A stretch of 40,266 nt of DNA from NCBI RefSeq assembly GCF_000719115.1, contig NZ_JOEA01000038.1, positions 1 to 40,266 on the forward strand, written 5' to 3'. The position numbers and the translations under genes are program-made. Origin of the DNA: Lentzea albidocapillata. GTDB taxonomy: Bacteria; Actinomycetota; Actinomycetes; Mycobacteriales; Pseudonocardiaceae. This document shows positions 15,480-23,524 of the stretch, piece after piece (positions within the stretch are counted from its first letter, which is position 1; each line of letters begins with the position of its first letter). Below the pieces are notes generated by a model that made no database searches, was not told where the DNA came from, and saw nothing but the letters and a program-made list of their open reading frames with translations.

Positions 15480-15596
15480 TTCCATCAGGTTGATGTTGTG
15501 CTCTCATGTTCGTGTAGTCAATCCATGGCTGCCTTTGAACTCTTGCGCAACTCATGAGCTTGTTAGGCTCAGTTGCTCGGATCGAGGAGGAACTCC

Positions 15597-16280
15597 GTGC
15601 CGACCCCTCCGTGGACGGACACCAGCTACGGCAGCATGGTGAGGGGAGCGTTGTGGCTCGATCAGGTGGTCGGTCTCGGCGGGATCTTCACAAAGGCCGA
15701 CGTCCGGGAAGCGTTCCCCGACGTCGCTCAGATCGACCGCCGGCTGCGTGACCTGCGAGACCGCGGCTGGCGCATTCACACGCAGCGCGAGGACCCCACG
15801 TTGCGCTCCGATGAGCAGCGCTACGTCGAGATGGGGGCTCCGGTGTGGGAGCCGGGTCAGGCCAAAGCGAAGCCGAAGTCCAGCATCACCGCTTCCCAGC
15901 GCAGCAAGGTGCTGCACGACGACTCCTTCATCTGCCGGTCCTGTGGCATCGCGCCAGGCGACAGCTTCGACGACGGCTCGACCGCGCAGCTCGACATCGC
16001 TCGCCGCCGAGTCGTGCTGCCCAACGGCGAGGAGGACATCCAACTGGTCGCTGAGTGCGACAGGTGCCGTGTTGGCGGGCGTGGCCGGGTCGTGAACCTC
16101 GGTGATGTGCTGGACCAGGTCGCGTCTCTCGGGACCTTCGAGCGGAAGATCATGGCCGGCTGGGTCGAGGCCGACGAACGGCGCCTCAGCGGTCTTGAAC
16201 GACTTTGGGGCTTCTACCGCGCCTTGCCGGCCGACTCGCGTCAGTTGGTGCGGAACGCGGTTCTTGAACAGGGAGAGTGA
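15597..16280 (+). CDS. HNH-like zinc protein with N-terminal winged helix
   Basis: This 227-residue protein starts at GTG 15597 with GAGGAGG 6 bp upstream. The N-terminal part (about residues 8-85: LGGIFTKADVREAFPDVAQI and DRRLRDLRDRGWRIHTQRED) looks like a winged-helix DNA-binding domain. A zinc-ribbon/HNH-like core follows, with Cys113-x2-Cys116 and Cys154-x2-Cys157. In typical HNH nucleases the stretch between the Cys pairs carries a Asp-His dyad; here the matching position reads QLDIARRRV, with no His, so nuclease activity is doubtful. It is the first gene of a tight three-gene operon (6-bp gap to the ParB-like gene). It may be a DNA-binding or degenerate nuclease subunit. Confidence 0.7.
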   Translation: MPTPPWTDTSYGSMVRGALWLDQVVGLGGIFTKADVREAFPDVAQIDRRLRDLRDRGWRIHTQREDPTLRSDEQRYVEMGAPVWEPGQAKAKPKSSITASQRSKVLHDDSFICRSCGIAPGDSFDDGSTAQLDIARRRVVLPNGEEDIQLVAECDRCRVGGRGRVVNLGDVLDQVASLGTFERKIMAGWVEADERRLSGLERLWGFYRALPADSRQLVRNAVLEQGE

Positions 16281-16286
16281 AGTTCG

Positions 16287-17717
16287 ATGCACAGGGAGTT
16301 TTCTCCTCCGCCGCACGCCGCGGAGTTCAGCGAGTTCGTGAAGAAGCGGCTCGCCGAGGTCAAGGACGCTGGCGGCACGCGGGAGACCGTGACGGTCGAC
16401 TGGAACGGGCAGGCCCTGCACGTCGACGTGATCGAGGCACCGCTCAACAGCCTGTTCTTCAACCCGGCCACGCACCGCATTCGCGCTCAGCGCTCGCACG
16501 ATCCGGTGCGGGACGCGCAGCTCGACTCTGATCCCTTCGTCGCGACGAGCCAGCAGTACCTCGCGCACCTGCTCCAGGCGGAGCCGAAGGATCCGAATCG
16601 CCGGGACCCGGAGTTTGACGAACTCCTCAGGAGTCTCAAGGAGTTCGGGCAGAACGATCCTGGTCTCATCACCCACGAGGGTGTGCTCGTCAACGGCAAC
16701 ACCCGTGCTGCGGCTCTTCGTGAGCTCGGTGTGCCCTCGATGCGAGTAGGGGTGCTCCCGGAATCGTTCACCTGGGAGGACATCAACGCGATCGAGTTGT
16801 CCCTCCAGCTCCGCAAGGATCACCGCCGCGATTACTCCTACATCAACAGGCTCCTGGCGATGGAGGAACAGGCCGCGCTGGGCCGCACGCCGGAGAAGAT
16901 CGCCAAGGAGTTCCGGACCACCGCTGACGTCTACCGGCAGGAGCGGTGGATTCTGTCGGAGATTCGCGACCAGATCGAGCGAAGCAGGAGCAGCGACCGC
17001 AGCACGGCGCTCCGTTTGATCGACTTCGAGGATCACAAGGAAAAGCTCAAGGAGCTGCAGCGTGCATACACGAAGATGCACGCGGTTGACCCGAACCGAG
17101 CGGACGTTCTCAAGGAGTTGAGGCTGGCGGCGATCAGCCTCGGGTTCGCCAAGACCGATGTGCGGCTCATCGAGGACGGCGTGGAGTTCCGGGAGAAGTA
17201 CCTCGACGACAAGCTGCCGCGTGACGCCCACGCGACCGCTGATGAGGAAGACGCGATCGTCGTGCCAGGTCTCGGGGTGAGCATCGCTGGGGCTACCGAC
17301 GCAGTGGCAGCGGCGCGTGCCCTTACCGACGACGTGATCAAGGCCAAGGCGGCCAGGGGAGCGGCGAGCGTCATCCCGGAGGAGCAGGCGCGCGCGGCCA
17401 ATGCCGCTTTCGATGAGCTGAAGGGCGCCTTTGACGTGGCTCTCGACATTGCTGGGCGGCAGGCTCGCCTCAAGAAGCGCAAGCAGCTGGCACCGGCACG
17501 CCTCGCCGATGCTTGCGCCTCGATCGACCAGTGCGTTGTTGACCTCGTCAACGCCCGCGCCTCGCGGTCGCTCGACGAGGAGGACTTCGATGACGCGGTG
17601 CTGAAGCTGCATGTCAGCCTCAGCAAGCTCGCCAAGCAGGCTGGCCGGGGGCTGGAGGAACCGGGCGCGGGCGTGGCGTGGCTTCTCGATGCTGTGGGGC
17701 GCGGAGGCCTTCGGTGA
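16287..17717 (+). CDS. ParB/sulfiredoxin-fold protein
   Basis: This 476-residue protein contains a ParB/Srx-type core at about residues 50-200: SLFFNPATHRIRAQRS, LKEFGQNDPGLITHEG, then the diagnostic VNGNTRAAALRELG (135-148), LPESFTWEDINAIELSLQL and a ParB-like helical region (TPEKIAKEFRTTADVYRQER). The C-terminal half is mostly helical and Ala/Arg/Asp-rich. It is not a chromosome-partition ParB: there is no parA nearby, and it sits between an HNH-like gene and a helicase gene. ParB/Srx-fold domains also act as NTP-binding sensors in modification-dependent restriction enzymes such as GmrSD (DUF262), so a sensing role here is a reasonable inference. The downstream helicase start overlaps its stop (GTGA). 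Confidence 0.8.
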   Translation: MHREFSPPPHAAEFSEFVKKRLAEVKDAGGTRETVTVDWNGQALHVDVIEAPLNSLFFNPATHRIRAQRSHDPVRDAQLDSDPFVATSQQYLAHLLQAEPKDPNRRDPEFDELLRSLKEFGQNDPGLITHEGVLVNGNTRAAALRELGVPSMRVGVLPESFTWEDINAIELSLQLRKDHRRDYSYINRLLAMEEQAALGRTPEKIAKEFRTTADVYRQERWILSEIRDQIERSRSSDRSTALRLIDFEDHKEKLKELQRAYTKMHAVDPNRADVLKELRLAAISLGFAKTDVRLIEDGVEFREKYLDDKLPRDAHATADEEDAIVVPGLGVSIAGATDAVAAARALTDDVIKAKAARGAASVIPEEQARAANAAFDELKGAFDVALDIAGRQARLKKRKQLAPARLADACASIDQCVVDLVNARASRSLDEEDFDDAVLKLHVSLSKLAKQAGRGLEEPGAGVAWLLDAVGRGGLR

Positions 17718-19537
17718 CGAACGGCAAGACGCCGCCGTCGCTGCACCTCGACTTCAGCGACACGCGAACCAAGGTCACCATGAGGACGTTGCCGGAGTAC
17801 CGCAACGATCTGGTGCAGCTGGGCGCGCGTTTCAGGACTGGGACGCAGATCGATCCGCTCGGGATCAGCGTTGACCTGGAAGACCTGCTCGGTCAACTGG
17901 GCCAGCTGGCGACGTGGCCGCACGGCAGCAGTGTCAAGTGGGAGGACGAGCTCGCTGAGCTCGTCCGCGGCAACGTCGCGGACACCAATGCGGTGCGGAA
18001 GCAGCTCAGTTCCGCGCAGGCTGCCGGAACGGTTCAGGCAGATGACGTCGCCGGGCTGCTCGGCGACGACTGGATCGCTGACCTCCGGGACTTCCAGCTG
18101 CGGGACATCGCGAAGCTGTTGTCGCTGAACCACGGTGCGAACTTCAGTGTGCCTGGTGCAGGCAAGACTCGGGTTGCTCTGGCCGTTTACGCCGCACAGT
18201 GCGCTGCCGGAGCTGTCAAACGGCTGCTCGTGGTGTGCCCCAAGTCGGCCTACGAGTCGTGGGAGTTCGAAAGTGCGGCTTGTTTCGCCAAGCCGTTGCG
18301 CACCCAACTCGTCGAGCGCAGCGATGATTGGGAGACAGACGTACTGATCATCAACTACGAGCGCCTCAGCAAGTCAGCTTCCGCGCTGGCGATGTGGTTG
18401 AAGGCGGCGCCATCCATGATGATCTTGGATGAGGCTCACCGGATGAAGCTCGGCACCCGCGGAGCGTATGGCACTGCTTGCATGGCGCTCGGGCCGCTGG
18501 CGCGCCGGAGGCTCATCCTCACCGGAACACCTGCGCCGAACGGTGCCAAGGACCTCGAGAGTCTCATGGGATTCGCCTGGCCGGGGCAGGGGCAGCGGCA
18601 GGTCGCCTCAGCTGTGGCTGGCGGGGACCTCTCGCGTGCCAGCACCGTTCTTCGGCCATTGTTCGCGCGCACGACCAAGCTCGAGCTCGGGCTGCCTCCC
18701 ATGGAAACGAAGGTTCGCTACGTTGACATGCCGAGGCTCCACGGCCAGATCTACGACTCGATCGTGGGCAAGGAAGCTGGCGTCGCAGGGCGGGACAACG
18801 ACCTGGGAAGGCTGGGCAAGACCGCGCTCAGACTGCTGATGGCGGCAACCAGTCCAGCGCTGCTGATCCCAGGCGAGTCCAGGTACGAGCCACTGGCCTA
18901 TCAGCTTCCGCCGCTCGACATCCCGGAGAACGACTCCCTGGGCGCGTTGCTCCGGGAACTGCCAGCGTACGAGTTGTCGCCGAAGTACAAGGAAGCCGCC
19001 GCGATTGTCGCCGCGAATGCTGCTCGTGGACGTAAGACCTTGGTGTGGACGACTTTCGTCCGCAGCTTGACCACCGTGCACCAGCTCTTCGCCGCCTACC
19101 AGCCAGCCGTTGTCCACGGCGGCACCATCGACCGGGTAGCGGAGCTGGAGAGGTTCCAAAACGACCCGGACTGCATGGTCCTGGTGTCCAACCCGGCGAC
19201 GCTGGGCGAGGGCATCAGCCTGCACCAGGTGTGTCACGACGCTGTTTACGTTGATCGAGATTTCGCAGCTGGACGGTTCTTGCAGAGTCTTGACCGCATC
19301 CACCGGCTCGGTCTGGGGTCCGACGTTGAGACGAGGGTGACCGTCCTCGCTGTGCGCGGCACGATCGACGAGGTCGTCGAGCTCCGGCTGGCCGCGAAGC
19401 TCGAGTTCATGGGCAAAATCCTTGACGACGCGCAGGTGCAGCAGCTTTCAGATCTGGAAGAGGAGCCGTCAGTGGCGAGCGGACTCGAGCCGAGCGACAT
19501 CCAAAGTCTCCTCGGACACCTCAACACTCACCGTTAG
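17714..19537 (+). CDS. SNF2-type DEAH-box helicase/translocase
   Basis: This 607-residue protein starts at GTG 17714, overlapping the previous stop as GTGA. Helicase motifs are intact: a Q-like LRDFQLRDIAKLL before motif I, Walker A VPGAGKT (146-152), Ia VVCPKSAYESW, II LDEAHR (238-243), III LTGTPAPNGAKDLESLM (269-285), IV KTLVWTTFVRS (441-451), V NPATLGEGISLHQ (493-505) and VI QSLDRIHRLG (524-533). Motif VI is the SNF2 signature. The first 110 residues and the last 60 are unassigned. It probably translocates on double-stranded DNA as the motor of the operon's complex, comparable with motors in restriction systems. It is the last gene of the operon; the next gene starts 53 bp on. Confidence 0.9.
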   Translation: MTNGKTPPSLHLDFSDTRTKVTMRTLPEYRNDLVQLGARFRTGTQIDPLGISVDLEDLLGQLGQLATWPHGSSVKWEDELAELVRGNVADTNAVRKQLSSAQAAGTVQADDVAGLLGDDWIADLRDFQLRDIAKLLSLNHGANFSVPGAGKTRVALAVYAAQCAAGAVKRLLVVCPKSAYESWEFESAACFAKPLRTQLVERSDDWETDVLIINYERLSKSASALAMWLKAAPSMMILDEAHRMKLGTRGAYGTACMALGPLARRRLILTGTPAPNGAKDLESLMGFAWPGQGQRQVASAVAGGDLSRASTVLRPLFARTTKLELGLPPMETKVRYVDMPRLHGQIYDSIVGKEAGVAGRDNDLGRLGKTALRLLMAATSPALLIPGESRYEPLAYQLPPLDIPENDSLGALLRELPAYELSPKYKEAAAIVAANAARGRKTLVWTTFVRSLTTVHQLFAAYQPAVVHGGTIDRVAELERFQNDPDCMVLVSNPATLGEGISLHQVCHDAVYVDRDFAAGRFLQSLDRIHRLGLGSDVETRVTVLAVRGTIDEVVELRLAAKLEFMGKILDDAQVQQLSDLEEEPSVASGLEPSDIQSLLGHLNTHR

Positions 19538-19590
19538 CCGCGAGTTGCCTGCTCACCGCGTGGCCGACCACGGACGCTAGCGTTTGCTCC

Positions 19591-20076
19591 GTGGCTCTCC
19601 AGGGCGTCCTGCACCGCGTCTTCGCGTTCCTGATCATGCCCGTGCTCGGCTACCTGCTCGGGGCGACGATCTTCACCCACTTCTGGGACAAGGTCGAGAT
19701 CGCGGACGCCGACCTCGCCGTCACGGCGCTGTCGTGTAAGGAGTACGGGCCCGTGACATGGCGCGGCTTCGGGTTCGTGTCCGAGTGCAGGGCCAGGGTG
19801 GAGAACAAGGTCAGCGGCGGCGCCACGCTCACGACGGTGCGCGGGTTCCTCGCCCCCCACCTCGTCGGCGAACAGGTGGTGGTCCGCGAGTTCCGGCGTG
19901 GCGAGGTGACGCCGGAGCGACCCTCCGCGGGCTGGGGAATCGCCGTGGTCGTGCTGTTCGGGGTGGTCTGGCTGTACCTGTCCGCCTGGGTCGCACAGCC
20001 GTTGTTGCCCGATCGGCGGGTCACCAGGTCGGGCGGGCAGTCACGCCTCCGTCCACCACTAGGTCGTGCCCGGTGA
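19591..20076 (+). CDS. Two-pass membrane protein, DUF6346-like
   Basis: This 161-residue protein starts at GTG 19591. It has a membrane segment at about residues 10-27 (VFAFLIMPVLGYLLGATIF), an extracytoplasmic region with Cys49 and Cys66 in ALSCKEYGPVTWRGFGFVSE, and a second segment at about 113-135 (WGIAVVVLFGVVWLYLSAWV). The C-GPV-GFG-C pattern between two membrane helices fits a Pseudonocardiaceae family I recall as DUF6346; function unknown. Its last 56 bp overlap the 3' end of the convergent SDR gene. It marks the return to typical chromosomal sequence after the defence island. Confidence 0.7.
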   Translation: MALQGVLHRVFAFLIMPVLGYLLGATIFTHFWDKVEIADADLAVTALSCKEYGPVTWRGFGFVSECRARVENKVSGGATLTTVRGFLAPHLVGEQVVVREFRRGEVTPERPSAGWGIAVVVLFGVVWLYLSAWVAQPLLPDRRVTRSGGQSRLRPPLGRAR

Positions 20077-20704
20077 TCCACCGGGCCATGTCCGAAGCCA
20101 GGAACACGCACGCGTCCCCGATGTCCTCCGGCGTCCCAAGGCGACCCAACGGCGCGGCAGCCTCCCACCGCGCGACGCCCTCCGGCCACTGCTCGCTGAT
20201 ACCTGGCCGCGCGATCAGTCCGGGTGACACGGTGTTCACGCGGATTCCGCGCGGCCCGTACTCCAACGCGGCTGCGCGGGCGTGCATGATCAGAGCCGCC
20301 TTCGAGGCGGCGTAATGGGCGTGGCCGGGAGCGGGATGTGTGCCCTCGATCGACGCGATGTGGGTGACCGAACCACCAACAGGCAGATACTCCACGGCCG
20401 CCTGGGTCACGGCGAACGGTCCGGTCAGGTTGATGTCCACAACGGACCGCCACTGCTCGGTCGTCATGTCGGGCAACGGTTCCACGGGCTGCACGCCGGC
20501 GTTGTTGACGACCGCGTCCAGCCGGCCGTGCTGCTCGAAGGCCTGCAGAACCACGCGCTCGGCCGACGTGCGCAGATCGCCGTCCTGCCGCCCGCGGTGG
20601 TGGACCACCACGGCACCCGCGTCCGTGAACCGCTGGACGATGCCGGCGCCGATCGTGCCGGAAGTGCCGGTGACCAAGACGACTTTGCCGTTGAGATCGA
20701 TCAC
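20021..20704 (-). CDS. Short-chain dehydrogenase/reductase (SDR)
   Basis: This 227-residue classical SDR has a cofactor motif TGTSGTIGAG (residues 12-21), NNAG (67-70), catalytic Ser118 in IASIEG, and Tyr131-x3-Lys135 in HYAASKAAL. The C-terminal segment ends in WITGHDLVVDGGVTARPTW, as in glucose/3-oxoacyl-type reductases. His35-Arg37 after beta-2 suggests NADP(H) preference. Its start overlaps the stop of the inositol-monophosphatase-like gene by 4 bp (ATGA), so the two are co-translated and may act on the same polyol or sugar. The substrate cannot be told from sequence. Confidence 0.9.
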   Translation of the reverse strand: MIDLNGKVVLVTGTSGTIGAGIVQRFTDAGAVVVHHRGRQDGDLRTSAERVVLQAFEQHGRLDAVVNNAGVQPVEPLPDMTTEQWRSVVDINLTGPFAVTQAAVEYLPVGGSVTHIASIEGTHPAPGHAHYAASKAALIMHARAAALEYGPRGIRVNTVSPGLIARPGISEQWPEGVARWEAAAPLGRLGTPEDIGDACVFLASDMARWITGHDLVVDGGVTARPTW

Positions 20705-21450
20705 GAGACGATGCCTTCCACGCGTGCGGCCAGCCAGTCGACGATCTCACCCCGGCCGGCGACGAAAGCGTTCGTGCCGATCGAACGGAACTCTCCGCCC
20801 GCCTCACGCACGAGCACCGCGCCGGCCGCCGTGTCCCAGGGGAACACGCCGATGTTCGCCGCCGCGTCCGCGCGGCCGGCCGCCACCCAGGCGAGCGACA
20901 GGGCCGTCGAGTAGATGCGGCGGACGTCGGCGATCTCCAGTAACGAGCCCAGCAGTTCCATCTCGCCGGTGTACGGGCTGCCGGGCAACGGGATGTCGGT
21001 CAGCACCAACGGTCGTGGGCTCACGCCCGGAGTGATCACCAGGCCGGACGACTGAACAGCAAAAGGCACGCCGACGGCCGCCGTGAAGAGTTCGTCGCGG
21101 AACGGGTCGAGCACGCAACCGGCGACGAGCGTGCCGTCGACCGCCGCGGCGACCGAGATGCACGACAGCGGCAGGCCGCGCACGAAGTTCCGCGTGCCGT
21201 CGATCGGGTCGACGTACCAGGTCACGGAAGCAGTGGCGGAACCCAGTTCCTCGCCGACCACCGCCGAACCGGGCGCGCCGGTGACCAGAACGGACCGCAG
21301 GAACGCCTCGACCTCGACGTCAGCGGAGCTGACCTGGTCGAACGTGCCCTTCGAAGACACGTCGACGTGGATGTCGCGCAGCAGACCGGCGGCGTTCACG
21401 CAGGACTGCGCGGCCAGCGAGAGGAGATCGCGAGGAGTCACGAGGCCCAT
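20701..21450 (-). CDS. Inositol monophosphatase family protein
   Basis: This 249-residue protein has the metal and phosphate motifs of the lithium-sensitive phosphatase family: VVGEELG (64-70), WYVDPIDGTRNFVRGLP (78-94) with the metal-binding Asp81 and Asp84, and FPWDTAAGAVLVREAGG towards the C-terminus. Members dephosphorylate inositol phosphates, histidinol phosphate, fructose-1,6-bisphosphate or PAP. The exact substrate is undetermined. It is cotranscribed with the SDR (4-bp overlap) and divergent from the secreted esterase gene. Confidence 0.9.
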   Translation of the reverse strand: MGLVTPRDLLSLAAQSCVNAAGLLRDIHVDVSSKGTFDQVSSADVEVEAFLRSVLVTGAPGSAVVGEELGSATASVTWYVDPIDGTRNFVRGLPLSCISVAAAVDGTLVAGCVLDPFRDELFTAAVGVPFAVQSSGLVITPGVSPRPLVLTDIPLPGSPYTGEMELLGSLLEIADVRRIYSTALSLAWVAAGRADAAANIGVFPWDTAAGAVLVREAGGEFRSIGTNAFVAGRGEIVDWLAARVEGIVS

Positions 21451-21558
21451 TGTGATCGGTCACAAACACGACCGGATGACTCTGGGCAACGTCCTACCCG
21501 CACAAGTGACCTGAGCCACCACGATGAGCTGACCTGACAACGACGTTGGAGGATCGGG

Positions 21559-22404
21559 ATGCGAATCGTGGCCGGGTTGGCTGTCGTGGCGATGTTGGTC
21601 GCCGGAACAAGCACCGCGCAGGCGGACACGCTCGACTACGTGGCACTGGGGGATTCGGCGGCGGCGGGACCGCTGATTCCGAACCAGGACCCGGCGCTGT
21701 GGTGTCTGCGAAGCAGCAACAACAACTACCCGCGGATCGCCGCGAAGATCCTCGGCGCGAAGCTCACCGACGTCACGTGTTCCGGGGCGAAAACAGACGA
21801 CTTCGCCGGGCGGCAGTTCGGATTCGTGGCGCCGCAGTACGACGCGCTGAAGCCCACGACCGACCTCGTGTCGATCACGATCGGCGGCAACGACGTGGGG
21901 CTCGTGCAGACCGCGCTGGGCTGCATCAACCTGCTCCCGGAGCCCGTCGGACTGTCGTGCAAGGCACGGCTCACCGCAGGTGGTGACCAGGTCGCCGCGG
22001 CCATCGGCAAGTGGGCGTCCGAGTTCGGGGCCGCGCTGGACGAGGTCAAGCGCCGGGCGCCGCACGCGAAGATCCTCGTCACCGGCTACGGCACCTACAT
22101 CCGTCCCGGTGGCTGCTACCCGGTCCAGCCGATCTGGGCCCGCGACGCCGACTACCTGCAGGGCTCGGTCGACCTGCTCAGCGCGACTGCCAAGGCTGAG
22201 GCCGAGAAGCGTGGTGCGACCTACGTTGATCTCGCGGCCGTCAGCGTCGGGCACGACACCTGCGCCAAGCCCGCCGACCGGTATCTGGAAGGGCTGATCC
22301 CGACGACGATCGCGGCGCCGCTGCACCCCAACGCGGCGGGCATGGCGGCCTTCGGGGCTACGGTCGCGCGCGCCGCGCGGCCAGGGCAGCCGTCAGCAGC
22401 GTGA
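21559..22404 (+). CDS. Secreted SGNH/GDSL-family esterase
   Basis: This 281-residue protein has a signal peptide at residues 1-22 (cleavage after AQA). Block I is VALGDSAAAG with nucleophile Ser33. Block III is SITIGGNDVGLV and block V is LHPNAAGMAAFG with the catalytic His. Several Cys residues (for example LWCLRSSNNNYP and TCSGAKTDD) suggest disulfides, as in the Streptomyces scabies esterase group of secreted lipases. The ATG has GGAGGA 6 bp upstream. The last 47 bp overlap the 3' end of the convergent PucR gene. It probably hydrolyses extracellular lipids or acyl esters. Confidence 0.9.
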   Translation: MRIVAGLAVVAMLVAGTSTAQADTLDYVALGDSAAAGPLIPNQDPALWCLRSSNNNYPRIAAKILGAKLTDVTCSGAKTDDFAGRQFGFVAPQYDALKPTTDLVSITIGGNDVGLVQTALGCINLLPEPVGLSCKARLTAGGDQVAAAIGKWASEFGAALDEVKRRAPHAKILVTGYGTYIRPGGCYPVQPIWARDADYLQGSVDLLSATAKAEAEKRGATYVDLAAVSVGHDTCAKPADRYLEGLIPTTIAAPLHPNAAGMAAFGATVARAARPGQPSAA

Positions 22405-23506
22405 CGTGCTCGATCCGGGTCGGGTCCAGCCCGGTCAGCTCCGCGACGCGCCGCAGCCGGTAGTCCACGGTGTTCGGGTGCACATGCAGCTCCGAAGCGG
22501 CCGGCCTGCGCGAACCCCGTCGCAGGTAGACCTCCAGCGTCTGCACCAGTTCGTCGGTCAGCGGCGCGACGATGGCCGCCAACGGTGCCAAGGCGGCGCT
22601 CGGCCGCGAGAGCTGGTATTCCAGCAGGACGTCGGTGAGCCGGTACAGGCCCGGTCCTGATCCGCGGGCCACGAGAAGCACCTCGCGCGCCAGCACGGCG
22701 GCGGTCGCGACCCCGGAGGGAGGGGCCGCGACCGCCGCCACCGTCAACGGCACCCCGGACGCCCGCGCCGCGTCCGCCACGATCCGTTCCAGCGGCAGGT
22801 CCTCGCCGGGCAGCAACGCGAGGCCGCCGTCGGGGGTGAGCGACGACAGCACCGGCTCCCGGCTGTGCCGCTCCAGTTCGGTCCGCAGACGGCGCAGCTT
22901 CCGCCGGGACGCGACCGCCGCGTCCACGCCCGCCAGCAGTTCGTCGGGATGCGGCGGCACGTCCAGGGCGAGCACCACGAAAGGTCCCGGCGCCTCAACG
23001 GTTCCGGCCAGCAGCCCGGTCAGCAACGTGGCGCGCGCGGAGCGTTCGTCGTCGAACATCGTCTGGCGTTCGTCGAGGTAACCGGCGCTCACCACAGGCG
23101 TCACGAGCTGCAGGTACCGCAGCGCCAACGCGTTCAGCGCGAGCACGTCCGAGATCTCCTCGGGACGCGCCTCGGGCACCAGCGTCTCCCACACGACCTG
23201 GATGCCCACGTGGTAGGCCGTGAGCACCACGTCGATCGGCACGCCCTCCTCGGCCCGCCGCGCCGCCGACTCGCGCAGGAACCGCAGCTCGTCGGCGGAG
23301 GGCAGCTCTCCCGAGGCCAGCACGGCCGCGAAGGCGCGCAGGGCGTGCTCGGTGACGCGGTAGATGTCGCCGGCGAGCTCTTCCGCGGGCAGCTGGGCGT
23401 ACGCGGGTACGCGCTCCACCAGCGACGCGATCACCTGCCGCACGAACGACGGCATCTCGGTGACGAGCCGTGCCGCCAGCGGCCGGCCGCCGATGATGAA
23501 GGACAT
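22358..23506 (-). CDS. PucR/CdaR-family transcriptional regulator
   Basis: This 382-residue protein ends in the PucR C-terminal helix-turn-helix (about residues 318-375): LVQTLEVYLRRGSRRPAASE, LHVHPNTVDYRLRRVAELTG. The region before it (about 160-300) matches the GGDEF-like middle of the CdaR/PucR group, and the N-terminal 150 residues are helical (RsbRD-like: AELPAEELAGDIYRVTEHAL). Such proteins activate catabolic or stress genes. It lies 18 bp upstream of nothing coding on its own strand except pqqB downstream, so it could be co-transcribed away from or independent of the pqq operon. No target is evident. Confidence 0.88.
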   Translation of the reverse strand: MSFIIGGRPLAARLVTEMPSFVRQVIASLVERVPAYAQLPAEELAGDIYRVTEHALRAFAAVLASGELPSADELRFLRESAARRAEEGVPIDVVLTAYHVGIQVVWETLVPEARPEEISDVLALNALALRYLQLVTPVVSAGYLDERQTMFDDERSARATLLTGLLAGTVEAPGPFVVLALDVPPHPDELLAGVDAAVASRRKLRRLRTELERHSREPVLSSLTPDGGLALLPGEDLPLERIVADAARASGVPLTVAAVAAPPSGVATAAVLAREVLLVARGSGPGLYRLTDVLLEYQLSRPSAALAPLAAIVAPLTDELVQTLEVYLRRGSRRPAASELHVHPNTVDYRLRRVAELTGLDPTRIEHVTLLTAALAARRARP

Positions 23507-23524
23507 CCGGTGATTGTGGCCGAT

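Noticed and set aside
15552..17612. 686-codon open frame opposite the HNH-like and ParB-like genes
   Set aside because: It spans two well-supported plus-strand genes. The Leu/Val/Arg/Asp-rich composition is typical of a shadow frame.
16287..17717. Chromosome-partition ParB
   Set aside because: There is no parA or parS-like cluster, the C-terminal half does not fit partition ParB, and the operon context is an HNH-like protein and a helicase.
11178..19537. DISARM or BREX system
   Set aside because: A C5 methyltransferase and an SNF2-like helicase are present, but DrmA, DrmB, DrmC, PglZ, BrxC and similar signature genes are missing.
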